From the NCBI RefSeq assembly GCF_002843235.3, contig NZ_CP031123.2, positions 3,782,001 through 3,846,000 of the forward strand: a DNA stretch of 64,000 bases, in the 5' to 3' direction. Below the pieces are notes generated by a model. It was given only the letters and a program-made list of their open reading frames with translations, did no database searches and was not told where the DNA came from. Position 1 is the stretch's first letter; every line of letters starts with the position of its first letter. Source of the stretch: Providencia huaxiensis (GTDB taxonomy: Bacteria; Pseudomonadota; Gammaproteobacteria; Enterobacterales; Enterobacteriaceae). A program made the translations under genes and the position numbers. Below are positions 29,426-39,196 of the stretch, piece by piece.

Positions 29426-31939
29426 ATGAAAAAACACCTCATCTCAATCGCTATTGTTCTAAGTTTAAGCTCCTTATCACTGTCATCATTTTCTCAATCA
29501 ACTCAAATTAAAATTGAACGAGATAATTATGGCGTCCCTCATATTTATGCCAATGATACTTATAGCCTGTTCTATGGGTACGGCTATGCTGTGGCACAGG
29601 ACCGATTATTCCAAATGGAAATGGCCAAACGCAGTACCCAAGGTACTGTTTCTGAAGTATTAGGTAAGGATTATATTTCTTTTGATAAAGAAATCAGAAA
29701 CAACTATTGGCCTGATTCTATCCATAAACAAATCAATCAGTTACCCTCCCAAGAACAAGATATTTTAAGAGGGTATGCAGATGGTATGAATGCATGGATT
29801 AAACAAATCAATACTAAGCCAGATGACTTAATGCCAAAACAGTTCATTGACTATGATTTTTTGCCATCCCAATGGACGAGTTTTGATGTTGCTATGATTA
29901 TGGTCGGTACAATGGCAAACCGCTTTTCCGATATGAATAGTGAAATTGATAACCTAGCATTACTCACTGCGCTTAAAGATAAGTACGGTGAACAATTGGG
30001 AGTAGAGTTCTTTAACCAAATTAATTGGCTTAATAATCCCAATGCGCCAACAACAATATCATCAGAAGAGTTCACCTATTCAGATTCACAAAAAACAAAA
30101 AATATATCTCAATTGAATCAAATTAGTGATTACCGACTTACTGCTCCCATGTTTGAACGCACAGCCAAAGATACAACTGGAAAAGTCATTGCACTTTCTT
30201 CTCAAGAAAATAATGCGTTAATCGCTAAGCAATATGAACAAAGTGGTGCGAATGGGCTAGCTGGCTACCCAACCACCAGCAATGTTTGGCTTGTTGGAAA
30301 AGCAAAAGCTTCTGGCGCAAAAGCCATTTTACTTAATGGCCCACAGTTTGGTTGGTTTAACCCAGCCTATACATACGGTATTGGCTTACATGGGGCAGGG
30401 TTTAATATTGTCGGAAATACACCGTTTGCTTATCCCGCGATTTTATTCGGCCATAATGGACATATATCTTGGGGTTCTACCGCTGGGTTTGGTGACGGTG
30501 TTGATATATTTGCAGAACAAGTTTCACCTGAAGACCCAAATAGCTACCTCCACCAAGGGCAGTGGAAGAAAATGCTTTCTCGCCAAGAGACATTGAATGT
30601 AAAAGGTGAACAACCCATTACTTTTGAAATATACCGTACTGTGCACGGTAATGTGGTTAAACGGGATAAGACAACTCACACCGCCTACAGCAAAGCTCGC
30701 GCATGGGATGGCAAGGAGCTTACATCCTTAATGGCTTGGGTAAAGCAAGGACAAGCGCAAAACTGGCAGCAATGGCTAGACCAAGCACAAAACCAAGCAC
30801 TGACGATCAATTGGTATTATGCAGATAAAGACGGAAACATTGGCTATGTCCATACCGGACACTACCCCGATCGCCAAATAAACCATGATCCTCGTTTACC
30901 AGTATCAGGCACAGGAGAATGGGACTGGAAAGGTATACAACCCTTTGCTAATAATCCAAAAGTGTATAACCCCAAATCAGGTTATATCGCCAACTGGAAT
31001 AACTCTCCAGCTAAAAATTACCCCGCTAGCGACTTATTTGCCTTCTTATGGGGCAGTGCAGATAGGGTGAAAGAAATCGATAACCGCATTGAAGCCTATG
31101 ATAAGTTAACGGCTGATGATATGTGGGCGATTTTACAGCAAACTAGCCGTGTCGACCTTAATCATCGCTTATTTACACCATTTCTAACTCAAGCGACACA
31201 AGGTTTGCCATCAAATGACAATAGCGTCAAATTAGTGTCCATGCTCCAGCAATGGGATGGCATAAACCAGTTATCAAGTGATGGAAAACATTATATTCAC
31301 CCAGGGTCTGCTATCCTCGATATCTGGTTAAAAGAAATGCTTAAAGCCACCCTAGGCCAAACCGTCCCTGCACCATTTGATAAATGGTACCTAGCGAGTG
31401 GTTATGAGACGACGCAAGAAGGCCCAACAGGGTCATTAAATATCAGTACAGGTGCAAAATTACTGTATGAATCTCTCTTAGAAGATAAATCCCCCATATC
31501 TCAGTCTATCGATTTATTTTCAGGACAACCGCAGAATGATGTTATTAGAAAGGCTTTGAATACGACTTACCAAAAAATGATAGAAAAATACGGTGATAAC
31601 CCGACTAATTGGCAAACACCAGCCACGGCATTAACCTTCCGTGAAAATAATTTTTTTGGTATACCACAAGCCTTACCTCAAGAAAATTTCCATCAAAATG
31701 AATACCATAATCGGGGAACTGAAAACGACTTAATCGTGTTTACCGAAGAAGGGGTGAGCGCATGGGACGTTGTAGCTCCAGGGCAAAGTGGCTTTATTTC
31801 CCCGCAAGGAAAACCTTCGCCTCACTATCAAGATCAACTTTCTTTATATCAGCAATTTGGTAAGAAACCGTTATGGCTTAACAACGAAGAGCTGGCGCCA
31901 TATATTGAGTCAACTGAAACACTAATAATTGAGAGATAA
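29426..31939 (+). CDS. pac: Penicillin G acylase precursor
   Basis: The 837-residue precursor of the periplasmic Ntn-hydrolase removes the phenylacetyl side chain of penicillin G. A signal peptide covers about residues 1-24. The alpha chain follows ([13 protein letters not shown]...), then a spacer peptide, and the beta chain begins at S285 in TTSNVWLVG; this serine becomes the N-terminal nucleophile after autocatalytic cleavage. The sequence is the one I know from P. rettgeri PGA, including the C-terminal [16 protein letters not shown]. It is a single gene; the natural substrate is thought to be phenylacetylated compounds. Confidence 0.96.
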   Translation: MKKHLISIAIVLSLSSLSLSSFSQSTQIKIERDNYGVPHIYANDTYSLFYGYGYAVAQDRLFQMEMAKRSTQGTVSEVLGKDYISFDKEIRNNYWPDSIHKQINQLPSQEQDILRGYADGMNAWIKQINTKPDDLMPKQFIDYDFLPSQWTSFDVAMIMVGTMANRFSDMNSEIDNLALLTALKDKYGEQLGVEFFNQINWLNNPNAPTTISSEEFTYSDSQKTKNISQLNQISDYRLTAPMFERTAKDTTGKVIALSSQENNALIAKQYEQSGANGLAGYPTTSNVWLVGKAKASGAKAILLNGPQFGWFNPAYTYGIGLHGAGFNIVGNTPFAYPAILFGHNGHISWGSTAGFGDGVDIFAEQVSPEDPNSYLHQGQWKKMLSRQETLNVKGEQPITFEIYRTVHGNVVKRDKTTHTAYSKARAWDGKELTSLMAWVKQGQAQNWQQWLDQAQNQALTINWYYADKDGNIGYVHTGHYPDRQINHDPRLPVSGTGEWDWKGIQPFANNPKVYNPKSGYIANWNNSPAKNYPASDLFAFLWGSADRVKEIDNRIEAYDKLTADDMWAILQQTSRVDLNHRLFTPFLTQATQGLPSNDNSVKLVSMLQQWDGINQLSSDGKHYIHPGSAILDIWLKEMLKATLGQTVPAPFDKWYLASGYETTQEGPTGSLNISTGAKLLYESLLEDKSPISQSIDLFSGQPQNDVIRKALNTTYQKMIEKYGDNPTNWQTPATALTFRENNFFGIPQALPQENFHQNEYHNRGTENDLIVFTEEGVSAWDVVAPGQSGFISPQGKPSPHYQDQLSLYQQFGKKPLWLNNEELAPYIESTETLIIER

Positions 31940-31976
31940 TACTATTATTAAGCTAAATACCAAGGTGTCTCGGTAT

Positions 31977-32639
31977 TTAGCTTTTAACCTTCACACGATA
32001 CACACAGCGCCCAGCACCATTTAGTAAGTACTGTTCGCGTTCAATGCTACCATTATCACCCACAATCTCACTGAACAACGCCAATTCCGACCGACAAAAG
32101 TTTTGGCAAGCAGTGGCTGCTGCACAAATTGGACAATGGTTTTCGATAAACAACCAACTGTCACCATCTTGCTCAACCTTCGCCATATACCCTTCTTCGC
32201 TACGCACTTCAGCCAATGCTTCAAGCCGCTCAGCTAATGGTAAATTTTTACAACGGGCAAAATATTTTTCTCTGCTTTCCGTTTCCCTTTGGTTAATCAG
32301 CTTTTCTAGTCCTTCATCTCCAAAAATAGTACGAACGGAATCAATCAATTGCAGAGCAAGTTGCGCGTGAGTATCAGGAAAGCGTTGATGCCCCAACTCC
32401 GTTAATACCCAATTTTGTCGAGGACGTCCTGCCCCTGTTTGCGATAAGCACTGCGCCCCCTCTACTAACCCTAATGACGTCAGTTTTTGGATGTGCTGCC
32501 TTGCAGCTTCTCCGGTCATATTTAAATCATTTGCGATCACAGCGGTAGAAATTGGCCCTTTAGTTTTGATACAAAAAAGAACCTTATCCACGGCCTGTGT
32601 CAAATTTAAATTATCAAAGTAATTACTTGCATTAATCAT
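31977..32639 (-). CDS. SufR-like winged-helix regulator with C-terminal cysteine cluster
   Basis: The 220-residue protein has an N-terminal winged helix (about 12-75, GPISTAVIANDLNMTGEAARQH) of the COG2345/SufR type. A C-terminal cysteine group, ENHCPICAAATACQNFC plus GAGRCVYRV, resembles the iron-sulfur-binding region of SufR. It diverges from an MFS exporter gene over a 74-bp gap holding a perfect 10-bp inverted repeat, so it most likely represses that gene and itself, releasing on redox, iron or ligand change. No suf genes are nearby; the sensed signal is unknown. Confidence 0.75.
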   Translation of the reverse strand: MINASNYFDNLNLTQAVDKVLFCIKTKGPISTAVIANDLNMTGEAARQHIQKLTSLGLVEGAQCLSQTGAGRPRQNWVLTELGHQRFPDTHAQLALQLIDSVRTIFGDEGLEKLINQRETESREKYFARCKNLPLAERLEALAEVRSEEGYMAKVEQDGDSWLFIENHCPICAAATACQNFCRSELALFSEIVGDNGSIEREQYLLNGAGRCVYRVKVKS

Positions 32640-32650
32640 TATGCGACTCT

Positions 32651-32676
32651 ATTATCCAAGCTATTACTTGGATAAT
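32651..32676. promoter_or_regulatory. Operator candidate: perfect 10-bp inverted repeat between regulator and MFS gene
   Basis: ATTATCCAAG (32651-32660) and CTTGGATAAT (32667-32676) are exact complements separated by 6 bp, 11 bp from the regulator start and 37 bp from the transporter start. The symmetry and position are those of a dimeric regulator's operator. Confidence 0.7.
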
Positions 32677-32713
32677 ACCTCTTTTTCTACTATTCCGTCT
32701 AGCGGGTCTCTCT

Positions 32714-34123
32714 ATGAGCAATGAAACATCAACCATACCTCAAGCCAAATGGGCTGATTTACTCAGTGGCACTAATGCATTACTCACTATTGCCCTAACT
32801 GGAGGTGTTGCACTACATGCTATCAATATTTATATCGTAACAACCATATTGCCTAGTGTCGTTAACGATATTGGTGGTCTCGAATATTACGCATGGAATA
32901 CCACTTTATTTGTAGCAACATCCATTGTCGGTTCAGCCCTTTCCAGTAAAGTATTAGACCGTTTTGGGCCTAAATATTCTTATTTATTCGCACTCATTCT
33001 CTTTTCTTTGGGGTCTATTTGGTGTGCAGCGTCCCCATCAATGCTGGTATTACTTGGTGGTAGAGCATTGCAAGGGCTGGGGGGTGGTATTCTATTTGCT
33101 CTTAGCTATGCATTGATCCGCATTGTCTTTACCGAAAACTTATGGTCCCGAGCAATGGGAGTTGTTTCGGGTATGTGGGGAATAGCAACACTCTGTGGCC
33201 CTGCAATTGGGGGGATTTTTGCAGAAAGTGGCCACTGGCGTTGGGCATTTTGGGCTTTACTGCCTGTCGCTGTTTTTCTCGCACTCATTGTCATCAATCA
33301 ACTTCCTAAAAAGCAAACTCAAGCACCAAAAAACAGCAAAGTTCCATTCCTAGCGATTTCTTTGTTAGTGATATCCGTTCTTGCTATTTCAATTGGAAGT
33401 TTGTCTGAAAGTTTATTCATAAACCTTATTGGTTTGTTAATTGGTCTAGCCATACTGCTGACTATTGCCTTACTCGATGGCAAAAATGACAGACGCTTAT
33501 TACCAACTGGATCCTATTCACTCAAAAGCCCACTTGGCGTCATATTTTTAACCATGTGTTTGTTAGTTGGAGGCATGACAACAGAAATTTATGTCCCTTA
33601 TTTCTTACAAACCATCCATCAGTTTTCTCCACTCACTGCGGGTTATTTAACCGCAATAATGGCCGCAGGTTGGACCATCGGAGCGCTCTTTAGTGCCAAT
33701 AAAACGGGGGCGATTGTTATCCGAATTATTCGAATAGGGCCGGTCATCATATTGATGTCTTTAATTGTTCTTGCTGTTTTAACGCATAATCAACAGCTTA
33801 TTGAATCATGGCCACTGTTCGTTATTTATCTCATCGCCATGGCAGGGGTGGGTCTAGGAATTGGTGTGTGTTGGCCTCACCTGGTATTGCATGTTTTTAA
33901 AAATGCGCCAGAGGGAGAGGAAAACCTCGCATCCTCTTCCATTATTACCATTCAATTGTATGCAACCGCGCTATCTGCCGCCTTAGTGGGAGTCGTCGTC
34001 AATAATAGCGGGCTAATTAACCCTGGGGGGATTGCGGGAGCACAGCAAGCTTCAATCTGGTTATTCGCCCTATTTGCTATTAGCCCATTACTCGCAACGG
34101 TATTAATCCGCAAAATCAGATAA
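32714..34123 (+). CDS. MFS transporter controlled by the adjacent SufR-like regulator
   Basis: The 469-residue protein has 12 to 14 predicted membrane helices and major-facilitator marks: VLDRFGPKYSYLF in the loop after helix 2 and GGRALQGLGGGILFALSYALIR in helix 4. It resembles drug:proton antiporters. No substrate can be assigned. It faces away from the regulator and converges on the smvA-like gene, sharing a terminator. Confidence 0.8.
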   Translation: MSNETSTIPQAKWADLLSGTNALLTIALTGGVALHAINIYIVTTILPSVVNDIGGLEYYAWNTTLFVATSIVGSALSSKVLDRFGPKYSYLFALILFSLGSIWCAASPSMLVLLGGRALQGLGGGILFALSYALIRIVFTENLWSRAMGVVSGMWGIATLCGPAIGGIFAESGHWRWAFWALLPVAVFLALIVINQLPKKQTQAPKNSKVPFLAISLLVISVLAISIGSLSESLFINLIGLLIGLAILLTIALLDGKNDRRLLPTGSYSLKSPLGVIFLTMCLLVGGMTTEIYVPYFLQTIHQFSPLTAGYLTAIMAAGWTIGALFSANKTGAIVIRIIRIGPVIILMSLIVLAVLTHNQQLIESWPLFVIYLIAMAGVGLGIGVCWPHLVLHVFKNAPEGEENLASSSIITIQLYATALSAALVGVVVNNSGLINPGGIAGAQQASIWLFALFAISPLLATVLIRKIR

Positions 34124-34129
34124 AAAAGA

Positions 34130-34157
34130 GTAAAAGGGAGCAAAAGCTCCCTCTTTA
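34130..34157. terminator. Bidirectional terminator between the two convergent MFS genes
   Basis: AGGGAGC-AAAA-GCTCCCT at 34135-34152 is followed by CTTT on the plus strand and TTTTACTCTTTTTT on the minus strand, so it should serve both genes, with the minus direction stronger. Confidence 0.8.
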
Positions 34158-34165
34158 ATGACAAA

Positions 34166-35671
34166 TCAATCTAATGAGCTCGTTAATGTCTTTTCGGAGC
34201 GTAAAAAATAAGGCAGAACAATAATACTGATCAGCAGAACAAAAATAGTTGCTACCATCACCCCTAAGAAAGCATGGTCAAAGGCAATATTGGCCTGATT
34301 TATCAACGCAAATGCATTATTGGCTGGCAGTGATTCGGAAACTAATAAGGCTTCATCAATACTGTCATAAACTTTATCACTAACGGTTATACCTTCAGGC
34401 AGTGAAAGTTTTAACGTATAGATAGCACTCATTAGTCCCCCCATAAACGTTACGCCTAAAACACTGCCAATTTCATAAGCAATTTCTTCAATTGATGCCG
34501 CCATACCTGCTTTTTCATCGGGGGCATTTAACATCACCGTGGTCGAAGCCGTTGTAAAAATAGCACCCAAACCAAAACCTATCAAAAAGAGGAATGAAAG
34601 TAACAGAATACCTGTCGAGGTTTGGTACACCATCGTTAAACCAACAACACCAATTAACGTACAAGTAAACCCAAAAACAGTAAGTTTTACCTCACCAAAT
34701 TTATGAAGGTACATACCTGCCAATGGCGCAGCTATCACCGAAGCCAATGGAATTGGAATGATATATAACGCTGCCTCAAACGGGGTATAACCCAAAACCA
34801 GCTGTAGACGTTGACTTAGTAATAACTCGACACCAACAATAACTACAATGGATAAAACCGCCATCATCAGCCCTGCATTGAATTTAGGGTGCTTTAATAA
34901 CGTAAAATCAATCATTGGTGATGTGGATTTAACTTGTCGATTTCTAAATACCACCAAAAAGAAAACCCCAATAACACCCGAGACCAATACCGCAGGCCAA
35001 TCAGTATAAGGTTTACCGAGCTCCTTCAACGCATAAATAACACCAATTAGACCAATTAATACTAAAATAGAACCTAAAATGTCGATTTTTTTATCGCTGT
35101 TACCGCCACATTTAGGGATCAAATAACACGCAAACGGAATAACCAATAAAACAACCGGCACATTAATGAGAAAAACAGAGCCCCACCAAAAGTGGTTAAG
35201 TAAGATACCGCCGATCAAAGGGCCAATAGCCGCGCCACCTGAAGCAACTGCCGACCATATTCCAATAGCGAGAGCTCTTTCTTTCGGGTCTAAAAAAACA
35301 TGTCTTACAATCGCAAGGGTGGCAGGCATACTTACTGCAGCACCTACAGCCAAAAAGCCACGAGACAAAATTAAACTGGTTGCTGTTGGTGAAAAAGCTG
35401 CACACAACGAAGCTAAACCAAATAATGGTAACCCCAACAAAAACATTTGCTTGTGACCGACTTTATCACTTAGCATCCCTGCCGCAGGTGATAAACCAGC
35501 GACCACCAGTGGGTAAGCATTCATTATCCACAGTTTTTCAGATGACGTAGCGCCTAAATCATGGGTTAATTTAGGTAAAGCGGTATACAGTACAGTGACA
35601 TCAATAACGATAAGAAATAGTACACTTGAAACTAATAGAAGCACTATCCAGCGCTTATAATCGGTTAACAT
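34166..35671 (-). CDS. smvA: SmvA/QacA-type MFS efflux pump (14 helices)
   Basis: The 501-residue DHA2-family exporter carries DVTVLYTALPKL in helix 1, AGMLSDKVGHKQ in the loop 2-3, and GGAAIGPLIGGILLNHFWWGSVFLINVP in helix 5, all as in Salmonella SmvA. Such pumps expel methyl viologen, acriflavine, chlorhexidine and other cationic biocides. A TetR regulator is divergently encoded 95 bp away, matching the smvA-smvR pair. Substrates are inferred from the family, and the symbol rests on resemblance plus context. Confidence 0.75.
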   Translation of the reverse strand: MLTDYKRWIVLLLVSSVLFLIVIDVTVLYTALPKLTHDLGATSSEKLWIMNAYPLVVAGLSPAAGMLSDKVGHKQMFLLGLPLFGLASLCAAFSPTATSLILSRGFLAVGAAVSMPATLAIVRHVFLDPKERALAIGIWSAVASGGAAIGPLIGGILLNHFWWGSVFLINVPVVLLVIPFACYLIPKCGGNSDKKIDILGSILVLIGLIGVIYALKELGKPYTDWPAVLVSGVIGVFFLVVFRNRQVKSTSPMIDFTLLKHPKFNAGLMMAVLSIVVIVGVELLLSQRLQLVLGYTPFEAALYIIPIPLASVIAAPLAGMYLHKFGEVKLTVFGFTCTLIGVVGLTMVYQTSTGILLLSFLFLIGFGLGAIFTTASTTVMLNAPDEKAGMAASIEEIAYEIGSVLGVTFMGGLMSAIYTLKLSLPEGITVSDKVYDSIDEALLVSESLPANNAFALINQANIAFDHAFLGVMVATIFVLLISIIVLPYFLRSEKTLTSSLD

Positions 35672-35735
35672 AAAATTCTCTCAATGAGTTTATTTGATCA
35701 TGATTTCTGTGCTGATCGTGCTACAATATAAATCC

Positions 35736-35747
35736 ATACGTACGTAT
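35736..35747. promoter_or_regulatory. Palindromic operator candidate for the TetR regulator
   Basis: ATACGTACGTAT is a perfect 12-bp palindrome between the divergent smvA-like and tetR-like genes, 20 bp before the tetR start. This is where SmvR-type repressors bind. Confidence 0.65.
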
Positions 35748-35766
35748 TGAAAAGAGGTTTTTCTAA

Positions 35767-36312
35767 ATGGGACGTCAACGAACAATCGATAGAGAAAAAT
35801 TACTTGATGCTGCTGAAGACATTGTTCTACAGCAAGGCGCTACAGCGCTCATTATCGACGCAGTCGCCAAAGCAATGGGGATTTCCAAAGGCGGTGTTCA
35901 GTACTGTTTTGGCAATAAAGATGCCTTAATCGATGCAATGTTTGAGCGTTGGGGCCAGTCCTATGATGAAATTTTCAATCAAACAATTGAACAAGATAAC
36001 TCCCCTGAAGGGCAAATTTTTGCGCATATGCAAGCGACCCACCAGCACGACAAAGTCTCGATGGCAAAAGGCGCTTCTTTAATGGCATCCTTATTACAAA
36101 CCCCTGAATATCTGGAAAGTACGCGTATTTGGTACCGTGAACGGCTTGCTAAGTTAGACACCTCAACAGAAAAAGGTAAACAGGCCAGAATTGTTTTTCT
36201 AGCCACTGAAGGCGCTTTTATGCTGCGCTATATGGGATTCATGGAAATTGATGATAATGAATGGCAATCTATATTTAGTGATTTAGAAAGTTTATTAAAA
36301 AGTCATTCATAG
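35767..36312 (+). CDS. smvR: TetR-family repressor (SmvR-like)
   Basis: The 181-residue protein has an N-terminal TetR helix-turn-helix (about 8-52: REKLLDAAEDIVLQQG and VAKAMGISKGGVQYCFGNKDAL) and a helical ligand-binding C-terminal domain. It is divergent to the smvA-like pump, and a palindrome lies between them. It most likely represses the pump until a cationic biocide binds; loss-of-function alleles would be expected to raise efflux. No defect is visible here. Confidence 0.78.
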   Translation: MGRQRTIDREKLLDAAEDIVLQQGATALIIDAVAKAMGISKGGVQYCFGNKDALIDAMFERWGQSYDEIFNQTIEQDNSPEGQIFAHMQATHQHDKVSMAKGASLMASLLQTPEYLESTRIWYRERLAKLDTSTEKGKQARIVFLATEGAFMLRYMGFMEIDDNEWQSIFSDLESLLKSHS

Positions 36313-36381
36313 TATCATTTTTTTAAATAAATAATCTCCTAATCCAATATTATTGGATCAAATATCCAAATGGAGGTTATC

Positions 36382-37296
36382 ATGAGAAAAATAATTACCA
36401 CTACAGTTCCAAGCCATAAATATTATTATCAACCTCAAAAAACGAATAAAAATTTCATAATAGATAATATAAAAAATGTAAAATCAAAAAATGATGGCGA
36501 TTTAAAATTTAATCAGCCTAGTTATAAAAAAGAATATAAATTTAATGTTAACGTTCCCTATCTTGCATCAAAAGATAAAAAAACCTCTCCTTTAAATAAA
36601 AAACAAGAACCGATAACACCTGTAAGTAGAACCAAACTAGAAGATATCAAATCGATCGATTCTTTCGTTAGAAGAATAAAAGAGGAAAATATCTATTTTA
36701 TAGCAATAGATAAAAAAGGTTATATTTACCAAGGTCCATTAAATACGATAGGAAAAAGAAAACCTACAAATTTATACCTCAACGTAACCAATTCATTAGG
36801 CCACGGAGTTTATGGTACAGCCTACCGTGTTGGAAATTTTGTTATTAAAGTCCCCTTTTATGATGCCTATGAAATCAATCCTCACAGCAATGTAAATCGC
36901 TGTTCCTCTATACTCAATGAATTAAACAGAAATACTCATTTTTCAAGAGCAGTAACTTTGAATAAGGGAAAAGATGTTTTAATTACAAAGTACATCTCAG
37001 GAGAAAATATTAACGATGATGATGCTTATGATTTTGTTAAACAAAGAGGACGCATCATGTTTGATTATGGTTCTAACGGCAATGTTAAAATGGATAGTAA
37101 TGGAAAAAAATATGTTATTGATGCTGACCTCGTAGCACAACCAACTAAATTAAAGCGCTACCCTTCATTAGAAACATTGGAAATACGTAAAATATATAAA
37201 AATAAATTTATCAGAAAACCACTTGGAGCTACTGAAATAAAACCTCTCTATTACCCTGAAATAGAAAATCTTTTACCAAAATTGAAAAAAAAGTGA
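36382..37296 (+). CDS. Minimal protein-kinase-like protein, possible type III effector (OspG/NleH/HopBF1-like)
   Basis: The start is ATG 36382 (MRKIITTTVPSHKYYY), 5 nt after GGAGG; the ATG at 36370 overlaps that site. In the 304-residue product, residues 1-110 are polar and low in structure, as in secreted effectors. A compact kinase core follows: glycine loop LGHGVYGTAYRVG (139-151), lysine K156 in VIKVP, a helix-C glutamate near 180, catalytic-loop-like FDYGSNGNVK with D228, and a metal-binding VIDAD (245-249) in place of DFG. The segment after VIDAD is short, without the usual large C-lobe, as in OspG. The gene is very AT-rich, suggesting transfer. Assignment as an effector is inferred; no secretion genes are in view. 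Confidence 0.55.
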   Translation: MRKIITTTVPSHKYYYQPQKTNKNFIIDNIKNVKSKNDGDLKFNQPSYKKEYKFNVNVPYLASKDKKTSPLNKKQEPITPVSRTKLEDIKSIDSFVRRIKEENIYFIAIDKKGYIYQGPLNTIGKRKPTNLYLNVTNSLGHGVYGTAYRVGNFVIKVPFYDAYEINPHSNVNRCSSILNELNRNTHFSRAVTLNKGKDVLITKYISGENINDDDAYDFVKQRGRIMFDYGSNGNVKMDSNGKKYVIDADLVAQPTKLKRYPSLETLEIRKIYKNKFIRKPLGATEIKPLYYPEIENLLPKLKKK

Positions 37297-37332
37297 AATA
37301 ACAACCTTACAAACAATATTATTCCACGACAT

Positions 37333-37363
37333 AGGGCCATTTTTTTGCACGAAAAATGGCCCT
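37333..37363. terminator. Strong stem-loop between the kinase-like gene and the convergent unknown gene
   Basis: AGGGCCATTTTT and AAAAATGGCCCT form a 12-bp perfect stem with a 7-nt loop. T-runs lie in the stem and none follows, so termination efficiency is uncertain. Confidence 0.55.
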
Positions 37364-37414
37364 GATGCAGGAAAATGAATGACTAAACTATTATGGAAAG
37401 ACATAAAATCAGTT

Positions 37415-38581
37415 TTAATTATTCAAGAAAATCCCCTTATCATCGTCAGTTATAATTTGCTTTAACGATTTATGAATACCGCCATCATCTGTTTGCAAGA
37501 TAAACACAAATAAAACCTGACAAAGTACTGATTGAGGGCAATGACGAGGCCGATATTTTGAATAGATCGACCATCCATTAGCTAGATACCTTTCATGCAT
37601 TCGCTTCATTGCATCAACAACAGAGTTCGCAGCTTTCCCTTTATTGATTTTAGTCGATTTTTTTTGGTGATACACAAAAGCATCGGTAACCGTTTTAGAT
37701 ATAATATAGAAAACTTGCCCAACAGATAAGTTTTCTAATAAATAGGTGATATTCTTTGTCGTTTTTTCACCAATCTGAAAAGATGTAAAACTATATTCAT
37801 CCATTTCATGATTTAAATAAAAAAAACACTCAAATAAATTATTTTTCTTACATAATTCAATTAGTGATTTTTTATTTTTTTGTAAGTAATAGATATTAGC
37901 TAATTTCCCCTCTAGTAGGTCAATAGTCGAAGATAAATTATCAGTTTCTTTAATAAGAACTTCCCAGCACATAAATTTATTATTAAAACAAATATAATTT
38001 TCACTAACATTTATATATTTTAAGTCAGTAACTGAACTTACTGCAATCACACCAGCAGCATAAAGCTGTTCTATGATTAACAGATCAAACTTATAATTCG
38101 GTGTTAATTTTTCATACATCTGATTATCAAGGCTATCTAAATACATTAAGTTTTCATCAGCACAACACCGTATAAGCGCAAGTAAAAAAACACTATTTTC
38201 AAAAGAAAGATCATTTATACTTAAAGCGTTCTCTTTTTTTAAAAATAATAAATTATCAATATATTCAATTTTTTCTTGCCTTTCTTTCTCATTCTCTATA
38301 CGAATACAATCAACACAAATATGTTCAAAATTACTTAAATGTGAAAAATGGCTTCTATCTCGTAAAGATTCTTTTTCACCACAAGCCACACATTTTAGCT
38401 TTAAACAATAAGCTTTGCAGCTTTTAGCCACAATAGCTTTTATCTCTTTAGATTTTAATTGTGTTTTTTCTTCTATCTTAATCATTGAATATGAAAATCG
38501 GCCATTTTCTTCAACCTGCCAATATAGTTGGCATACAAATTCATATTCCTTATCAATAACATCAATAAATATAATTTCCAT
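37415..38581 (-). CDS. Hypothetical protein with paired CxxC motifs, adjacent to attTn7
   Basis: I do not recognise this 388-residue protein. Residues 64-67 (CVAC) and 89-92 (CVDC) form a likely zinc knuckle with intervening His residues (SHFSHL and FEHIC). The rest is predicted mainly helical, with a conserved-looking segment near 310-345 (NKGKAANSVVDAMKRMHERYLANGWSIY-type). The gene is strongly AT-rich, faces the kinase-like gene, and lies directly beyond the glmS terminator where Tn7-like elements and other islands insert. It may therefore be cargo of an older insertion. No function is proposed. Confidence 0.6.
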   Translation of the reverse strand: MEIIFIDVIDKEYEFVCQLYWQVEENGRFSYSMIKIEEKTQLKSKEIKAIVAKSCKAYCLKLKCVACGEKESLRDRSHFSHLSNFEHICVDCIRIENEKERQEKIEYIDNLLFLKKENALSINDLSFENSVFLLALIRCCADENLMYLDSLDNQMYEKLTPNYKFDLLIIEQLYAAGVIAVSSVTDLKYINVSENYICFNNKFMCWEVLIKETDNLSSTIDLLEGKLANIYYLQKNKKSLIELCKKNNLFECFFYLNHEMDEYSFTSFQIGEKTTKNITYLLENLSVGQVFYIISKTVTDAFVYHQKKSTKINKGKAANSVVDAMKRMHERYLANGWSIYSKYRPRHCPQSVLCQVLFVFILQTDDGGIHKSLKQIITDDDKGIFLNN

Positions 38582-38649
38582 ATTTTTATTTCCTTGTTTT
38601 TTATTATGTTATATTAAAAAAAACAAAAAATAGAAATTATATTATGACA

Positions 38650-38688
38650 AAAAAACAAAAAGGCTCATTACGGTTAAATAATGAGCCT
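38650..38688 (-). terminator. glmS terminator, displaced 14 kb by Tn7
   Basis: On the minus strand GGCTCATTA-TTTAACCG-TAATGAGCC is followed by TTTTTGTTTTTTTG. This is the original glmS terminator. The 5-bp target duplication GAGCC (38683-38687) rebuilt its first arm on this side, so the hairpin is intact but now lies beyond the left end of Tn7, while glmS is beyond the right end. Confidence 0.8.
38683..38687. repeat. Tn7 target-site duplication, left copy (GAGCC)
   Basis: GAGCC directly precedes the terminal TGTGGGCGG of the left end and is repeated directly after the right end at 52755-52759. Confidence 0.95.
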
Positions 38689-38837
38689 GTGGGCGGACAA
38701 AATAGTTGGGAACTGGGAGGGGTGGAAATGGAGTTTTTAAGGATTATTTAGGGAAGAGTGACAAAATAGATGGGAACTGGGTGTAGCGTCGTAAGCTAAT
38801 ACGAAAATTAAAAATGACAAAATAGTTTGGAACTAGA
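38688..38837. repeat. Tn7 left end with three TnsB-binding sites
   Basis: Three 22-bp sites beginning GACAAAATAG lie at 38696-38717, 38760-38781 and 38816-38837, spaced out as in the known Tn7 left end. TnsB binds them to pair with the right end. The next 359 bp (38838-39196) hold no gene I can support. Confidence 0.9.
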
Positions 38838-39196
38838 TTTCACTTATCTGGTTAACTAATCTAGCTAACCTGCCGCTCAGCTTAGTACGATCCTATATCC
38901 AACTGATCATAATCCTTTCATCAGTATCCCAAATTAAATCCCCCTCCTAGACTGCCTCACCAACACTTTACAGTGATCCCGTATTTCCGGACAGGTGATT
39001 GATTTTTTTCGCTTGTACAGGTGTTAAGCCACAGTTATCTTGATGTGGACATTATGCATTGTAATAGCCCATTAACATGCGCTAAGAGCATAAATTAATA
39101 TACAGTAACAAGCATTACGAGGTGCTAATGTTTGGAAAGCAGCCTCTTCCAACTACAATAATAAGTTAACTATCCTCCACCCACAAATAATTACAA

